Positions 25,674-35,939 of a stretch of DNA of 59,511 nucleotides are shown here, one piece after another. The notes beneath the pieces are model-generated. The model was not told where the DNA came from, did no database searches, and was given only the letters and a program-made list of their open reading frames with translations. Every line of letters begins with the position of its first letter. The stretch's first letter is position 1. Made by a program: the position numbers and the translations under genes. The stretch is from an uncultured Maritimibacter sp. (GTDB lineage: Bacteria > Pseudomonadota > Alphaproteobacteria > Rhodobacterales > Rhodobacteraceae): positions 1 to 59,511 of the forward strand of contig CAJXYS010000018.1 in NCBI GenBank assembly GCA_913063035.1, given 5' to 3'.

Positions 25674-27209
25674 ATGCTGACCGTCTCGCTCTTCGACGAG
25701 GGGCCGCCGCCCCCCTGCCCCGCGCCCTTCAACATGGCCGCCTATGTGCTTGCCCATGCGGCCGACCGGCCGGGCAAGATCGCCCTGTCGGTCGTCACCC
25801 CGCGCGGCGCCGAACGCTGGAGCTATGCCCGGCTCGAGGCCGCCGTGCGCGGCACGGCCACGGGCCTCCTGGAGATGGGCCTCGTACCCGGCGACCGGGT
25901 GCTTATGCGGCTCGGGAACACGGTGGAATTCCCGATCCTGTTCCTCGCGGCGCTGGCGGTTGACCTGGTGCCGGTGCCCACCTCCTCGCAGCTGACCGCG
26001 GCGGAGGTGGAAAAACTCCTGCCCGGGCTCGCGCCGGCGCTGATCGTCCAGGGCACCGGCGTGGCGGTGCCGGACGACACCCCCTGCCCGGTCCTGCCGG
26101 CGTCCCGGCTGCACGACATGCACGACAACCCGCCGGCGGACTACGCGATGGGCGATCCGGGCCGGCTCGGCTACATCATCTACACCTCCGGCACCTCGGG
26201 CCAGCCGCGCGCCGTGATGCATGCCCACCGCGCGATCTGGGCGCGCCGCATGATGTGGCAGGGCTGGTACGGCCTGACCGAGGACGACCGCCTGCTTCAT
26301 GCCGGTGCCTTCAACTGGACCTACACGCTGGGCACGGGGCTGATGGATCCGTGGTCCGTGGGCGCCACAGCGCTGATCCCGGGGGCCGGCGCGGATCGCT
26401 ACAGCCTGCCGCTGCTTCTGCGGCGCTACGGGGCCACGATCTTCGCCGCCGCCCCCGGGGTGATCCGCCAGATCGTGGAGACGGATGCCGACCTGCATAT
26501 CCCCGGCCTGCGCCACGCGCTTTCGGCCGGCGAAAAGCTGCCGCCGGCCGTCGCCCGGGAATGGCAGGACCGCAGCGGCACCGGCATCTACGAGGCGCTC
26601 GGCATGTCCGAGTGTTCGACCTTCATCTCCGGCAGCCCGTCGAACCCGCCGGCGCAGGGCAGCTCGGGCCGCCCGCAGCCGGGCCGCCGCGTGGCGGTGC
26701 TGTCCGAAGAGACCTGCCAGCCCGTGCCCGTCGGCACGCCCGGCGTGCTGGCCGTCTCGAAACGCGACCCGGGCCTCATGCTGGGCTATCGCGGCGCCGA
26801 GGCCGAGACGGCGGCGCGGTTCTCGGGCGAGTGGTTCCTGACCGGCGACACGGTCGCGATGGCGGCGGACGGCTCGGTAACCTATCTGGGCCGGGACGAC
26901 GACATGATGAACGCCGGCGGCTTCCGCGTCTCGCCGCTCGAGGTGGAGGCGGCCCTGACCGCGCATCCGGCGATTTCCGAGGCCGCGGCCACGACGGTCG
27001 AGATCAAGGCCGGCGCCGAGGTCATCGCGGGCTTCTACGCCGCCGAGACCGCGCTCGACGCGGCCGACCTGGACGCCTGGTGCGCCGCGCGGCTGGCCCG
27101 GTACAAGTGCCCCCGGCTTTTCGTCCACCTCGACGCCCTGCCCAAGGGCGCAAACGGCAAGATCCGGCGCAAGGCGCTCCGAGAGGGCTGGAAAGGACAC
27201 GGCACATGA
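25674..27209 (+). CDS. Acyl-CoA synthetase (AMP-forming), benzoate-CoA-ligase-like
   Basis: A 511-aa ANL-superfamily ligase, start MLTVSLFDEGPPPPCPAPFN; longer in-frame readings run into the divergent regulator gene. Motifs: P-loop YIIYTSGTSGQPRAVMHAHR, aromatic-rich GAFNWTYTLGTGLMDPW, GIYEALGMSECSTF, GEWFLTGDTVAMAADG, GRDDDMMNAGGFRVSPLEVE and the adenylation lysine in LPKGANGKIRR. All catalytic elements are present. Resemblance to the benzoate/4-hydroxybenzoate ligase group (FNMAAYVL opening, overall motif set) suggests a carboxylate such as an aromatic or short acid. The stop overlaps the start of the next gene. Confidence 0.85.
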   Translation: MLTVSLFDEGPPPPCPAPFNMAAYVLAHAADRPGKIALSVVTPRGAERWSYARLEAAVRGTATGLLEMGLVPGDRVLMRLGNTVEFPILFLAALAVDLVPVPTSSQLTAAEVEKLLPGLAPALIVQGTGVAVPDDTPCPVLPASRLHDMHDNPPADYAMGDPGRLGYIIYTSGTSGQPRAVMHAHRAIWARRMMWQGWYGLTEDDRLLHAGAFNWTYTLGTGLMDPWSVGATALIPGAGADRYSLPLLLRRYGATIFAAAPGVIRQIVETDADLHIPGLRHALSAGEKLPPAVAREWQDRSGTGIYEALGMSECSTFISGSPSNPPAQGSSGRPQPGRRVAVLSEETCQPVPVGTPGVLAVSKRDPGLMLGYRGAEAETAARFSGEWFLTGDTVAMAADGSVTYLGRDDDMMNAGGFRVSPLEVEAALTAHPAISEAAATTVEIKAGAEVIAGFYAAETALDAADLDAWCAARLARYKCPRLFVHLDALPKGANGKIRRKALREGWKGHGT

Positions 27210-27844
27210 TCAAGCTCGACATCCTCTCCGACCCGATCTGCCCCTGGTGCTATATCGGCAAGAGCTGGCTGGACCGGGCGCTGGCGAAACATCCCGAGCA
27301 CCCCTTCGCCATCGAATGGCACCCCTTCCAGCTGAACCCGGACATGCCCCGCGAAGGCATGGACCGCGCCGCCTATCTCGAGGCCAAGTTCGGCGGCAAG
27401 GATCGCGCGGCCGAGGTCTATGCCAAGATCGCCGAGGCCGCCGAGGCCGCCGGGCTGGAAATCGACTGGTCGACCATCACCCGCACGCCCAACACGCTCG
27501 ACGCGCACCGGCTGATCCACTGGGCCGGAATCGAGGGCCGGCAGACACCGGTCGTCTCGTTCCTGTTCCGGGCCTATTTCCGCGAGGGCCGCGATATCGG
27601 CGAGCCGGAGGTTCTGCTGTCCGTCGCGGACAAGGCCGGCATGGACATGGAGATGACCCGCACCCTGCTGGAGGGCGATGCCGATCTCGACGAGATCCGC
27701 GCCCGCGATGACCATGCCCGCGCGCGGGGCGTGACCGGCGTGCCGACCTTCGTGGTGGCCAATACCCACGTGGTGCCGGGCGCACAGCCGCCCGAACTCT
27801 GGGAAAACGTCATCGCGGAACTGGCGGGGACGCCGGATGACTGA
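27206..27844 (+). CDS. FrnE-like DsbA-family oxidoreductase
   Basis: A 212-aa cytoplasmic thioredoxin-fold protein, start MIKLDILSDPICPWCYIGKS overlapping the ligase stop by 4 bp. The CPWC redox motif near the N terminus, the helical insertion (NTLDAHRLIHWA) and the cis-Pro loop GVTGVPTFVV are those of the DSBA/FrnE group (also 2-hydroxychromene-2-carboxylate isomerase relatives). There is no signal peptide. It is coupled on both sides (the MFS gene starts 7 bp before its end), suggesting joint expression with the ligase and the transporter. The substrate is not known. Confidence 0.88.
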   Translation: MIKLDILSDPICPWCYIGKSWLDRALAKHPEHPFAIEWHPFQLNPDMPREGMDRAAYLEAKFGGKDRAAEVYAKIAEAAEAAGLEIDWSTITRTPNTLDAHRLIHWAGIEGRQTPVVSFLFRAYFREGRDIGEPEVLLSVADKAGMDMEMTRTLLEGDADLDEIRARDDHARARGVTGVPTFVVANTHVVPGAQPPELWENVIAELAGTPDD

Positions 27845-29084
27845 GCCCGCCTCCACCCGGGATGCCGCGGTCGCGGACCGCTCCCTCTCGTTCACGGAAT
27901 TCGTGGCGCTGCTGGCGATGCTGTTTTCCACCATCGCGTTTTCCATCGACGCGATGCTGCCCGCGCTGACCGTGATCGGCGAGGAACTGACGCCCGAAGA
28001 CGTCAACCGCGCACAGCTGATCGTCACCATCTTCGTGCTGGGCATGGGGATCGGCACCTTCTTCACCGGCCCGCTCTCGGACGCCTATGGGCGCAAGCCG
28101 GTGGTCGTGGCGGGCATCGCCGTCTATATCGTCGCCGCGCTGGTGGCCGCGACGGCGCCGTCGCTGGAAGTGCTGCTCGCGGCGCGCTTCGTCCAGGGGC
28201 TCGGCGCCTCGGCGCCGCGGGTCGTGACGCTGGCCATGGTGCGCGATCTCTTCGCGGGCCGGGCCATGGCGCGGGTCATGTCCTTCGTGATGATGGTGTT
28301 CATCCTGGTCCCCGCGGTCGCGCCATCCATCGGCGCGCTGATCATCGATGCCTTTTCCTGGCGCGCGGTGTTCCTGTCCTTCGTGGCTTTCGGGCTGATC
28401 TCGGGCAGCTGGCTGACGCTTCGCCAGCCGGAAACCCTGCCGCCCGACCGGCGCCGCGCGCTGCGCCTGCCGGCGCTGCTGTCGGCGCTGGGCGAGGTCC
28501 TGGGCTCGCGCGTGGTGGTGACCTACACGGCCGCGCTGTCGCTGGGCTTCGGGCAGATGTTCGCCTTCCTGTCCTCCGCCCCGCAGATCTTTACCGAGGT
28601 GCTGGACCGCGGCGAGAGCTTTCCCTACTGGTTCGCGGGCGTCGCCGCCTTTGCCGGCACGGCCAGCGTGGTCAACGCGAAGCTGGTGATGCGGCTCGGG
28701 ATGCGGAAGCTCGCCACCGCCGCCTTCATGATGCAGTTCGCGGTCTCGGGGGTGCTCGCGACGGCACTCTCGGCCGGGGCGCTGCCCTATGACTGGCTGT
28801 TTCCCGCCTTCTTCGCCTATATGTGCGTGGCGTTCTTCATGGTGGGGCTGACCTTCGGCAACCTGAACGCCCTGGCACTGGAGCCGATGGGACATATCGC
28901 GGGCTTCGCCGCCGCGATCGTGGGGTCGGTCTCGACGATCCTGGCGGTGGCCATCGCGATCCCGATCGGCCTGGCCTATGACGGCACGCCACTGCCGCTG
29001 ACCGTCGGTGTCACGGTCTGTTCGGCGCTGGCGCTCGTCCTCATGCTGACCAACGCCAAGGAGGCCGAGGCCGAACCGGGCTGA
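27837..29084 (+). CDS. Bcr/CflA-type MFS multidrug transporter
   Basis: A 415-aa permease with 12 hydrophobic segments. It starts MTEPASTRDAAVADRSLSF, overlapping the previous gene by 8 bp. Motifs of the DHA1/Bcr-CflA family: FSTIAFSIDAMLPALTVIGEEL at helix 1, GPLSDAYGRKPVVVAG (motif A) and FVQGLGASAPRVVTLAMVRDLF (motif C region). It probably exports a drug or an organic acid. Placement after an acyl-CoA ligase and an FrnE-like protein could mean export of a related metabolite; that is inference. It converges on mfd with 3 bp between stops. Confidence 0.88.
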   Translation: MTEPASTRDAAVADRSLSFTEFVALLAMLFSTIAFSIDAMLPALTVIGEELTPEDVNRAQLIVTIFVLGMGIGTFFTGPLSDAYGRKPVVVAGIAVYIVAALVAATAPSLEVLLAARFVQGLGASAPRVVTLAMVRDLFAGRAMARVMSFVMMVFILVPAVAPSIGALIIDAFSWRAVFLSFVAFGLISGSWLTLRQPETLPPDRRRALRLPALLSALGEVLGSRVVVTYTAALSLGFGQMFAFLSSAPQIFTEVLDRGESFPYWFAGVAAFAGTASVVNAKLVMRLGMRKLATAAFMMQFAVSGVLATALSAGALPYDWLFPAFFAYMCVAFFMVGLTFGNLNALALEPMGHIAGFAAAIVGSVSTILAVAIAIPIGLAYDGTPLPLTVGVTVCSALALVLMLTNAKEAEAEPG

Positions 29085-29087
29085 GGC

Positions 29088-32000
29088 CTAGGCGGCCTTC
29101 TGCGCCGCCGCCTTCTCGGCCAGGTCGCGGGCGATGGCGAAGGCGCCCTTGATCTTGTCGCTGTCCTTGCGCCAGTCGCGGCGCAGCACGATCTTGTTGT
29201 CCTTCACCCGGGCCCGGCCATGCTGGGACTGGATGAACTCGACCAGCCCCTGCGGGTTCGCGAACTTGTCGTTGTGGAACTGCACCGTCGCACCCTTGGG
29301 GCCGCCGTCCAGCCGCGCGATGCCCGCGCGCTTGCACATCGCCTTGATCCGCACGATCAGCAGCAGCGTATTCACCTCCTTCGGCAGCGTGCCGAAACGG
29401 TCGATGAGTTCCGCCGCGAAACCTTCGAGTTCGACCTTCGTGGTCAGTTCCGATAGCCGCCGGTAGAGCCCCAGCCGCACGTCCAGGTCGGGGACGTAAT
29501 CCTCGGGGATCAGGACCGGAACACCGAGATTGATCTGCGGCGCCCACTGGTCATCCACCTCCGAGATGCCCTCCATCTCGCCCGACTTGATCTTCGCGAC
29601 GGCCTCTTCGAGCATCGACTGGTAGAGCTCGAAGCCGACCTCGCGCATCTGGCCGGACTGTTCCTCGCCGATCAGGTTGCCCGCACCCCGGATGTCGAGA
29701 TCCTGGCTGGCCAGCGTGAACCCCGCCCCGAGACTGTCGAGCGAGCCGAGAACGCGCAGCCGCTTTTCGGCCGTGGGCGTCAGCGGCGCGCGGGGCTTCG
29801 TCGTCAGATAGGCATAGGCCCGTGTCTTGGCGCGGCCGACGCGCCCCCGGATCTGGTAGAGCTGGGCGAGGCCGAACATGTCGGCGCGGTGCACGATCAT
29901 GGTGTTGGCGGTCGGGATATCGAGCCCCGACTCCACGATCGTGGTGGCCAGCAGAACGTCGTATTTCCCGTCGTAGAAGGCGTTCATGCGATCGTCGAGC
30001 TCGCCCGCCGCCATCTGCCCGTGGGCCACGACATAGGAGACTTCGGGCACCTGCTCGGAGAGAAATTCCTCCATCTCGCCCAGGTCCCGCACCCGCGGCA
30101 CGACGAAGAAGCTCTGCCCGCCGCGGTAATGCTCGCGCAGCAGCGCCTCGCGCACGGTGACCGCGTCGAACTCGCTGACATAGGTCCGGATCGCCAGCCG
30201 GTCGACGGGCGGCGTGCCGATGATCGACAGCTCGCGCACGCCCGACAGCGACATTTGCAGCGTCCGCGGGATCGGCGTGGCCGTCAGGGTCAGCACGTGG
30301 ATATCCGTGCGCAGGCTTTTCAGGCGTTCCTTGTGGGCGACGCCGAAATGCTGCTCTTCGTCGATGACCAGCAGGCCAAGTTTCTTGAACCTGACCGTCT
30401 TGGCGAGCAGCGCATGGGTGCCGATGGCGATGTCCACCGTGCCCTCGGCGATGCCCTTGCGGGTCTCGGCGGCCTCTTTCTGGCCGACGAAACGCGACAG
30501 CTGGCGCACATTCACGGGAAAGCCCCGGAAGCGCTCCGCGAAGCTGTTGTAATGCTGGCGCGCCAGCAGCGTCGTCGGCGCGATCACCGCCACCTGCACG
30601 CCGGACATGGCGGCCGCGAAGGCCGCGCGCATCGCCACCTCGGTCTTGCCGAAGCCCACGTCGCCGCAGATCAGCCGATCCATCGGGGCGCCCGATCCCA
30701 TGTCCGCGAGCACCGCCTCGATCGCGGAGAGCTGGTCGTCGGTTTCCTGGTAGGGGAAACGGGCCGAGAAGGCATCCCACATATCCGCGGGCGGTTCGAG
30801 GATCGGCGCCGTGCGCAGCGCACGCTCGGCCGCGACGCGGATCAGCTTGTCGGCCATCTCGCGGATGCGTTCCTTGAGCCGCGCCTTCTTGGCCTGCCAC
30901 GCGCCGCCGCCAAGCTTGTCGAGCAGCCCTTCCTCGTGTCCGTAGCGGCTGAGCAGCTCGACGTTTTCCACCGGCAGGTAAAGCCGGTCGCCGCCCGCAT
31001 ATTCGAGGGCCAGGCATTCATGGGGCGCGCCCATCGCCTCGAGCGTCTCGAGCCCGTTATAGCGCCCCACCCCGTGATCGACATGGACCACAAGGTCGCC
31101 GGGGCTGAGGCTCTGGGTCTCGGTCAGGAAATTCTCGGCCCGGCGCCGTTTCCTCGGGGCGCGGATCAGCCGGTCGCCCAGCACGTCCTGTTCCGAGATC
31201 ACGGTCAGGCCCCGGGCCTCGAACCCCTCCTCCAGCGGCCAGACCGCGAGGAACAGCCCGCCCCGGCCCTCGGGGATGTCGCGGGCATGGGCGACCGGTG
31301 CCGCGTCGGCGATCTGCTGGTCCTCGAGAAGCCCCTGCAACCGCTCGCGCGCGCCCTCGGACCAGCTGGCGATCACCACCTGACCCGCTTGGCGCTTCGC
31401 GCGAACATGATCAGCCAGGGCACCGAAAAGGCTCAGGTTCTCCTGCTGGCGTTCGGGCGCGAAACTGCGCCCGATCCGCCCGCCCGCATCGATGACGCCC
31501 GGCCCTGAGCCCTGCGGCAGAACGTGGAAGGCCATGACCCGGTGATCGGCCACGGCCGCGTCCCAGGCGGCCTCGTCGAGATAGAGCAGATCGGGTGGAC
31601 AGGGCTTGTAGACGGTGTCGATGCGCGATTTCTGCGCCATCGCCTCGCGCCGGGCGTCGTACTGGTCCGCGATCGCCTCCCAGCGGGCGAGCCGCGCCGG
31701 GACGGACTGGTCGTCGAGGCAGACGGTGGCATCGGGCAGGTAGTCGAACAGGGTTTCCAGACTCTCGTGGAAGAACGGAAGCCAGTGTTCCATCCCCTGG
31801 TGCTTGCGCCCGGCGCTCACGGCCTCGTAGAGCGGGTCGTCGGTGCCGGCGGCGCCGAACTCGATCCGGTAATTCTGGCGGAACCGGGTGATCGCGGCCT
31901 CGTCGAGGATGATTTCCGAGACCGGTGCCAGTTCCACCCGGTCGAGCTGGGCCGTGGTGCGCTGGCTGCCCGGATCGAAGCGCCGCGCGCCGTCGAGCAC

Positions 32001-32552
32001 GTCGCCGAACAGATCGAGCCGCACCGGCCCCTCGCTGCCCGGCGGGTAGACGTCGATGATCCCGCCCCGGATCGCGTAGTCGCCCGGCTCCATCACCGTG
32101 GGGGCCTGTGAAAAACCCATGCGGACCAAGAAGTTGCGCAATGCTGCTTCATCGATCTGGCGGCCCACGGTCGCTGTGAAGCTGGACGCCTCCACCACCG
32201 CGCGGGCCGGCAGGCGCTGCGTCGCGGCGTTGAGCGTGGTCAGCAGAACGAAGGGTCCGGGCATCCCCTGCGCCAGCGCCGCCAGCGTGGCCATGCGCGC
32301 CGCCGAGATGTCCGGGTTCGGCGAGACCCGGTCATAGGGCAGGCAATCCCAGGCCGGGAATTCCAGCACCGCGACGTCGGGGCCGAAGAACTCGAGCGCC
32401 TGGCGCGTGGCCGCCATGCGGCGGTCGTCGCGCGCGACATGCAGCACCGGCTGCCCCGTGCGCGCCATCTCTTGCAGGATGAGCCGCGCGTCGTAGCCCT
32501 CGGGCACGCCGCCGACCGTGATCTGTTCGCCTTGGGGGGTCATCTGGGACAT
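29088..32552 (-). CDS. mfd: Mfd, transcription-repair coupling factor
   Basis: A 1154-aa protein of full normal length. It removes RNA polymerase stalled at DNA lesions and recruits UvrA. The N-terminal UvrB-like region has PAWDCLPYDRVSPNPD. The RNA-polymerase-interacting domain follows LVVHVDHGVGRYNGLE. The RecG-like motor has Walker A GDVGFGKTEVAMRAAF, the DEEQ box VIDEEQHFGVAHKERLK, TATPIPRTLQMSLSG and the TRG region with VGRAKTRAYAYL. The C-terminal D7 domain carries LGVPVLIPEDYVPD. Start MSQMTPQGEQ; a Met three codons later is also possible. A small membrane-protein gene lies 31 bp upstream. Confidence 0.97.
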   Translation of the reverse strand: MSQMTPQGEQITVGGVPEGYDARLILQEMARTGQPVLHVARDDRRMAATRQALEFFGPDVAVLEFPAWDCLPYDRVSPNPDISAARMATLAALAQGMPGPFVLLTTLNAATQRLPARAVVEASSFTATVGRQIDEAALRNFLVRMGFSQAPTVMEPGDYAIRGGIIDVYPPGSEGPVRLDLFGDVLDGARRFDPGSQRTTAQLDRVELAPVSEIILDEAAITRFRQNYRIEFGAAGTDDPLYEAVSAGRKHQGMEHWLPFFHESLETLFDYLPDATVCLDDQSVPARLARWEAIADQYDARREAMAQKSRIDTVYKPCPPDLLYLDEAAWDAAVADHRVMAFHVLPQGSGPGVIDAGGRIGRSFAPERQQENLSLFGALADHVRAKRQAGQVVIASWSEGARERLQGLLEDQQIADAAPVAHARDIPEGRGGLFLAVWPLEEGFEARGLTVISEQDVLGDRLIRAPRKRRRAENFLTETQSLSPGDLVVHVDHGVGRYNGLETLEAMGAPHECLALEYAGGDRLYLPVENVELLSRYGHEEGLLDKLGGGAWQAKKARLKERIREMADKLIRVAAERALRTAPILEPPADMWDAFSARFPYQETDDQLSAIEAVLADMGSGAPMDRLICGDVGFGKTEVAMRAAFAAAMSGVQVAVIAPTTLLARQHYNSFAERFRGFPVNVRQLSRFVGQKEAAETRKGIAEGTVDIAIGTHALLAKTVRFKKLGLLVIDEEQHFGVAHKERLKSLRTDIHVLTLTATPIPRTLQMSLSGVRELSIIGTPPVDRLAIRTYVSEFDAVTVREALLREHYRGGQSFFVVPRVRDLGEMEEFLSEQVPEVSYVVAHGQMAAGELDDRMNAFYDGKYDVLLATTIVESGLDIPTANTMIVHRADMFGLAQLYQIRGRVGRAKTRAYAYLTTKPRAPLTPTAEKRLRVLGSLDSLGAGFTLASQDLDIRGAGNLIGEEQSGQMREVGFELYQSMLEEAVAKIKSGEMEGISEVDDQWAPQINLGVPVLIPEDYVPDLDVRLGLYRRLSELTTKVELEGFAAELIDRFGTLPKEVNTLLLIVRIKAMCKRAGIARLDGGPKGATVQFHNDKFANPQGLVEFIQSQHGRARVKDNKIVLRRDWRKDSDKIKGAFAIARDLAEKAAAQKAA

Positions 32553-32583
32553 CGGAGCCGAGCTAGGGATCGGGGCAGGATTG

Positions 32584-34247
<1,664 letters not shown>

Positions 34248-34384
34248 CGCGGCGCCGGGGCCGCGGCGGCAAGGATATGCCCGTGCCGCCGGGGGGCGGC
34301 GCTCGCTGATGACAGCCGCGCGACGATCGCCTATGATGCGCGCAGAAAGCCCGGGCCAACCGGGGCAAGCTGAAAGGGCAAGAC

Positions 34385-34945
34385 ATGAGCAGGTATCACC
34401 GCAGGACATTCCTGGCCGGGCTGGGCGCCGCGACCGCGGTCGTGGCGGGCTGCGGCAACGGCACGCGCAGCGGCGCGGGCGACGTCATCGACATGCGCGT
34501 GGAGCGCGCGCTCAACCTGATGTATTCCGAGGTTCCGGGCAGCCGCGACCTGGCCGCGAAAGCCTCCGGCATGCTGGTCATGCCGCTGGTCACCAAGGCC
34601 GGCTTCGGGGTCGGCGGCGCCTATGGCGAGGGCGCGCTGCTGATCGACGGGGTGACCGTGGACTACTATTCCACCGCGCAGGCCACCTTCGGGCTGCAGA
34701 TCGGCGCGCAGCAATTCGCGCACACGCTGTTCTTCATGACCCCGGACGCGCTGGCCGATTTCCGCGGCTCCGACGGCTGGGCCGTGGGCGGCGACGTGGA
34801 ATACGCGGTGCCCGAACGCGGCACCAGCCTCGGCATCGAGACCACCACCGAACTCGCCCCGGTCATCGCCGTGGTCTACGGCCAGTCCGGCCTGATCGTG
34901 GGCGCGACGCTCAAGGGCAACAAGTACACGCGCATCGTGCGCTGA
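34385..34945 (+). CDS. YSC84/Ysc84-like lipid-binding lipoprotein, probable Tat export
   Basis: A 186-aa protein starting MSRYHRRTFLAGLGAATAVV with RRTFLAG (a Tat-like twin arginine) and a lipobox VAGC at about residue 20, so probably a Tat-exported lipoprotein. The mature part shows the YSC84 (SYLF-related) pattern: AKASGMLVMPLVTKAGFGVGGAYGEG, TAQATFGLQIGAQQFAHTLFFM and a Gly-rich end GLIVGATLKGNKYTRI. Homologues with this fold bind phospholipid in eukaryotes. The bacterial role is unclear. It stands alone between hemB and a convergent dehydrogenase. Confidence 0.82.
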   Translation: MSRYHRRTFLAGLGAATAVVAGCGNGTRSGAGDVIDMRVERALNLMYSEVPGSRDLAAKASGMLVMPLVTKAGFGVGGAYGEGALLIDGVTVDYYSTAQATFGLQIGAQQFAHTLFFMTPDALADFRGSDGWAVGGDVEYAVPERGTSLGIETTTELAPVIAVVYGQSGLIVGATLKGNKYTRIVR

Positions 34946-34979
34946 GCCTGCGCGGCGCGGCCGGCCGGCCGCGCCGTCC

Positions 34980-35855
34980 TCAGCTTTCCAGAGCGCGCAG
35001 GCGGCGGATCAGGCTGGACGTATCCCAGCGCCCGCCGCCCAGCTTCTGGACATCCTTGTAGAACTGGTCGACCAGCGCCGTGACCGGCAGGCTCGCGCCG
35101 TTGTTGTCGGCCTCGCCGAGGCAGATGCCCAGATCCTTGCGCATCCAGTCCACCGCGAAGCCGAAATCGAACTTGTCGTCGATCATGGTCTCGTAGCGGT
35201 TGATCATCTGCCAGCTGCCGGCCGCCCCGCCGCCGATCACGTCGACCACCGCGCGCCCGTCGAGCCCCGCTTTCTCGGCGAAATGCAAGCCTTCGGCCAA
35301 CCCCTGGACCAGCCCGGCGATGCAAATCTGGTTGACCATCTTGGTCATCTGTCCCGCGCCGCTCTCGCCGAGCCGCTTGCAGAGCTTGGCATAGGCGTCG
35401 ATCACGGGTTCCGCGCGCCCGTAGGCGTCGGCGTCGCCGCCGCACATCACCACGAGCTGGGCATTCTCGGCGCCGGCCTGCCCGCCCGATATCGGCGCGT
35501 CCACGAAGGCGATTCCCGCGTCCCCGGCCGTGGCGTAAAGCTCGCGCGTGACGTCGGCCGACACGGTCGTGTGATCGACCAGGACGCTGCCTGCCGCCAT
35601 GCCGGCAAACGCCCCGTCGGGCCCGGTGCAGACCGCTCTCAGGTCATCGTCGTTTCCGACACAGGTCATGACGAAATCGGCGCCCCGCGCGGCCTCGGCC
35701 GGCGTCGGCGCATGCGCGCCGCCATGCGTTGCGGTCCAGTCCTCCGCCTTGGCGGCGGTGCGGTTGTAGACCGTGACATCGTGGCCGGCAGCCGCCAGAT
35801 GCCCCGCCATCGGGTAGCCCATCACCCCGAGACCCAGAAAAGCGACATTCGCCAT
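34980..35855 (-). CDS. Beta-hydroxyacid dehydrogenase (3-hydroxyisobutyrate / tartronate semialdehyde reductase type)
   Basis: A 291-aa NAD(P)-dependent dehydrogenase. N-terminal Rossmann motif VAFLGLGVMGYPMAGHLAAAGH, VYNRTAAKAEDW, substrate-binding VDAPISGGQAGAENAQL and catalytic Lys in GAGQMTKMVNQI. These are the four conserved blocks of the 3-hydroxyisobutyrate dehydrogenase / tartronate semialdehyde reductase (GarR/GlxR) family. The motifs do not separate these activities, and no pathway partners are adjacent. It has its own promoter region divergent from the acylase gene, 84 bp apart. Confidence 0.88.
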   Translation of the reverse strand: MANVAFLGLGVMGYPMAGHLAAAGHDVTVYNRTAAKAEDWTATHGGAHAPTPAEAARGADFVMTCVGNDDDLRAVCTGPDGAFAGMAAGSVLVDHTTVSADVTRELYATAGDAGIAFVDAPISGGQAGAENAQLVVMCGGDADAYGRAEPVIDAYAKLCKRLGESGAGQMTKMVNQICIAGLVQGLAEGLHFAEKAGLDGRAVVDVIGGGAAGSWQMINRYETMIDDKFDFGFAVDWMRKDLGICLGEADNNGASLPVTALVDQFYKDVQKLGGGRWDTSSLIRRLRALES

Positions 35856-35939
35856 GCGTATCCTCCCTTGCGTTTGCGCCGTGCGGCGTTTCCAACTACC
35901 TAAACTGCTGACGCATCACCCTCAACTGGCGCGAGTCGC

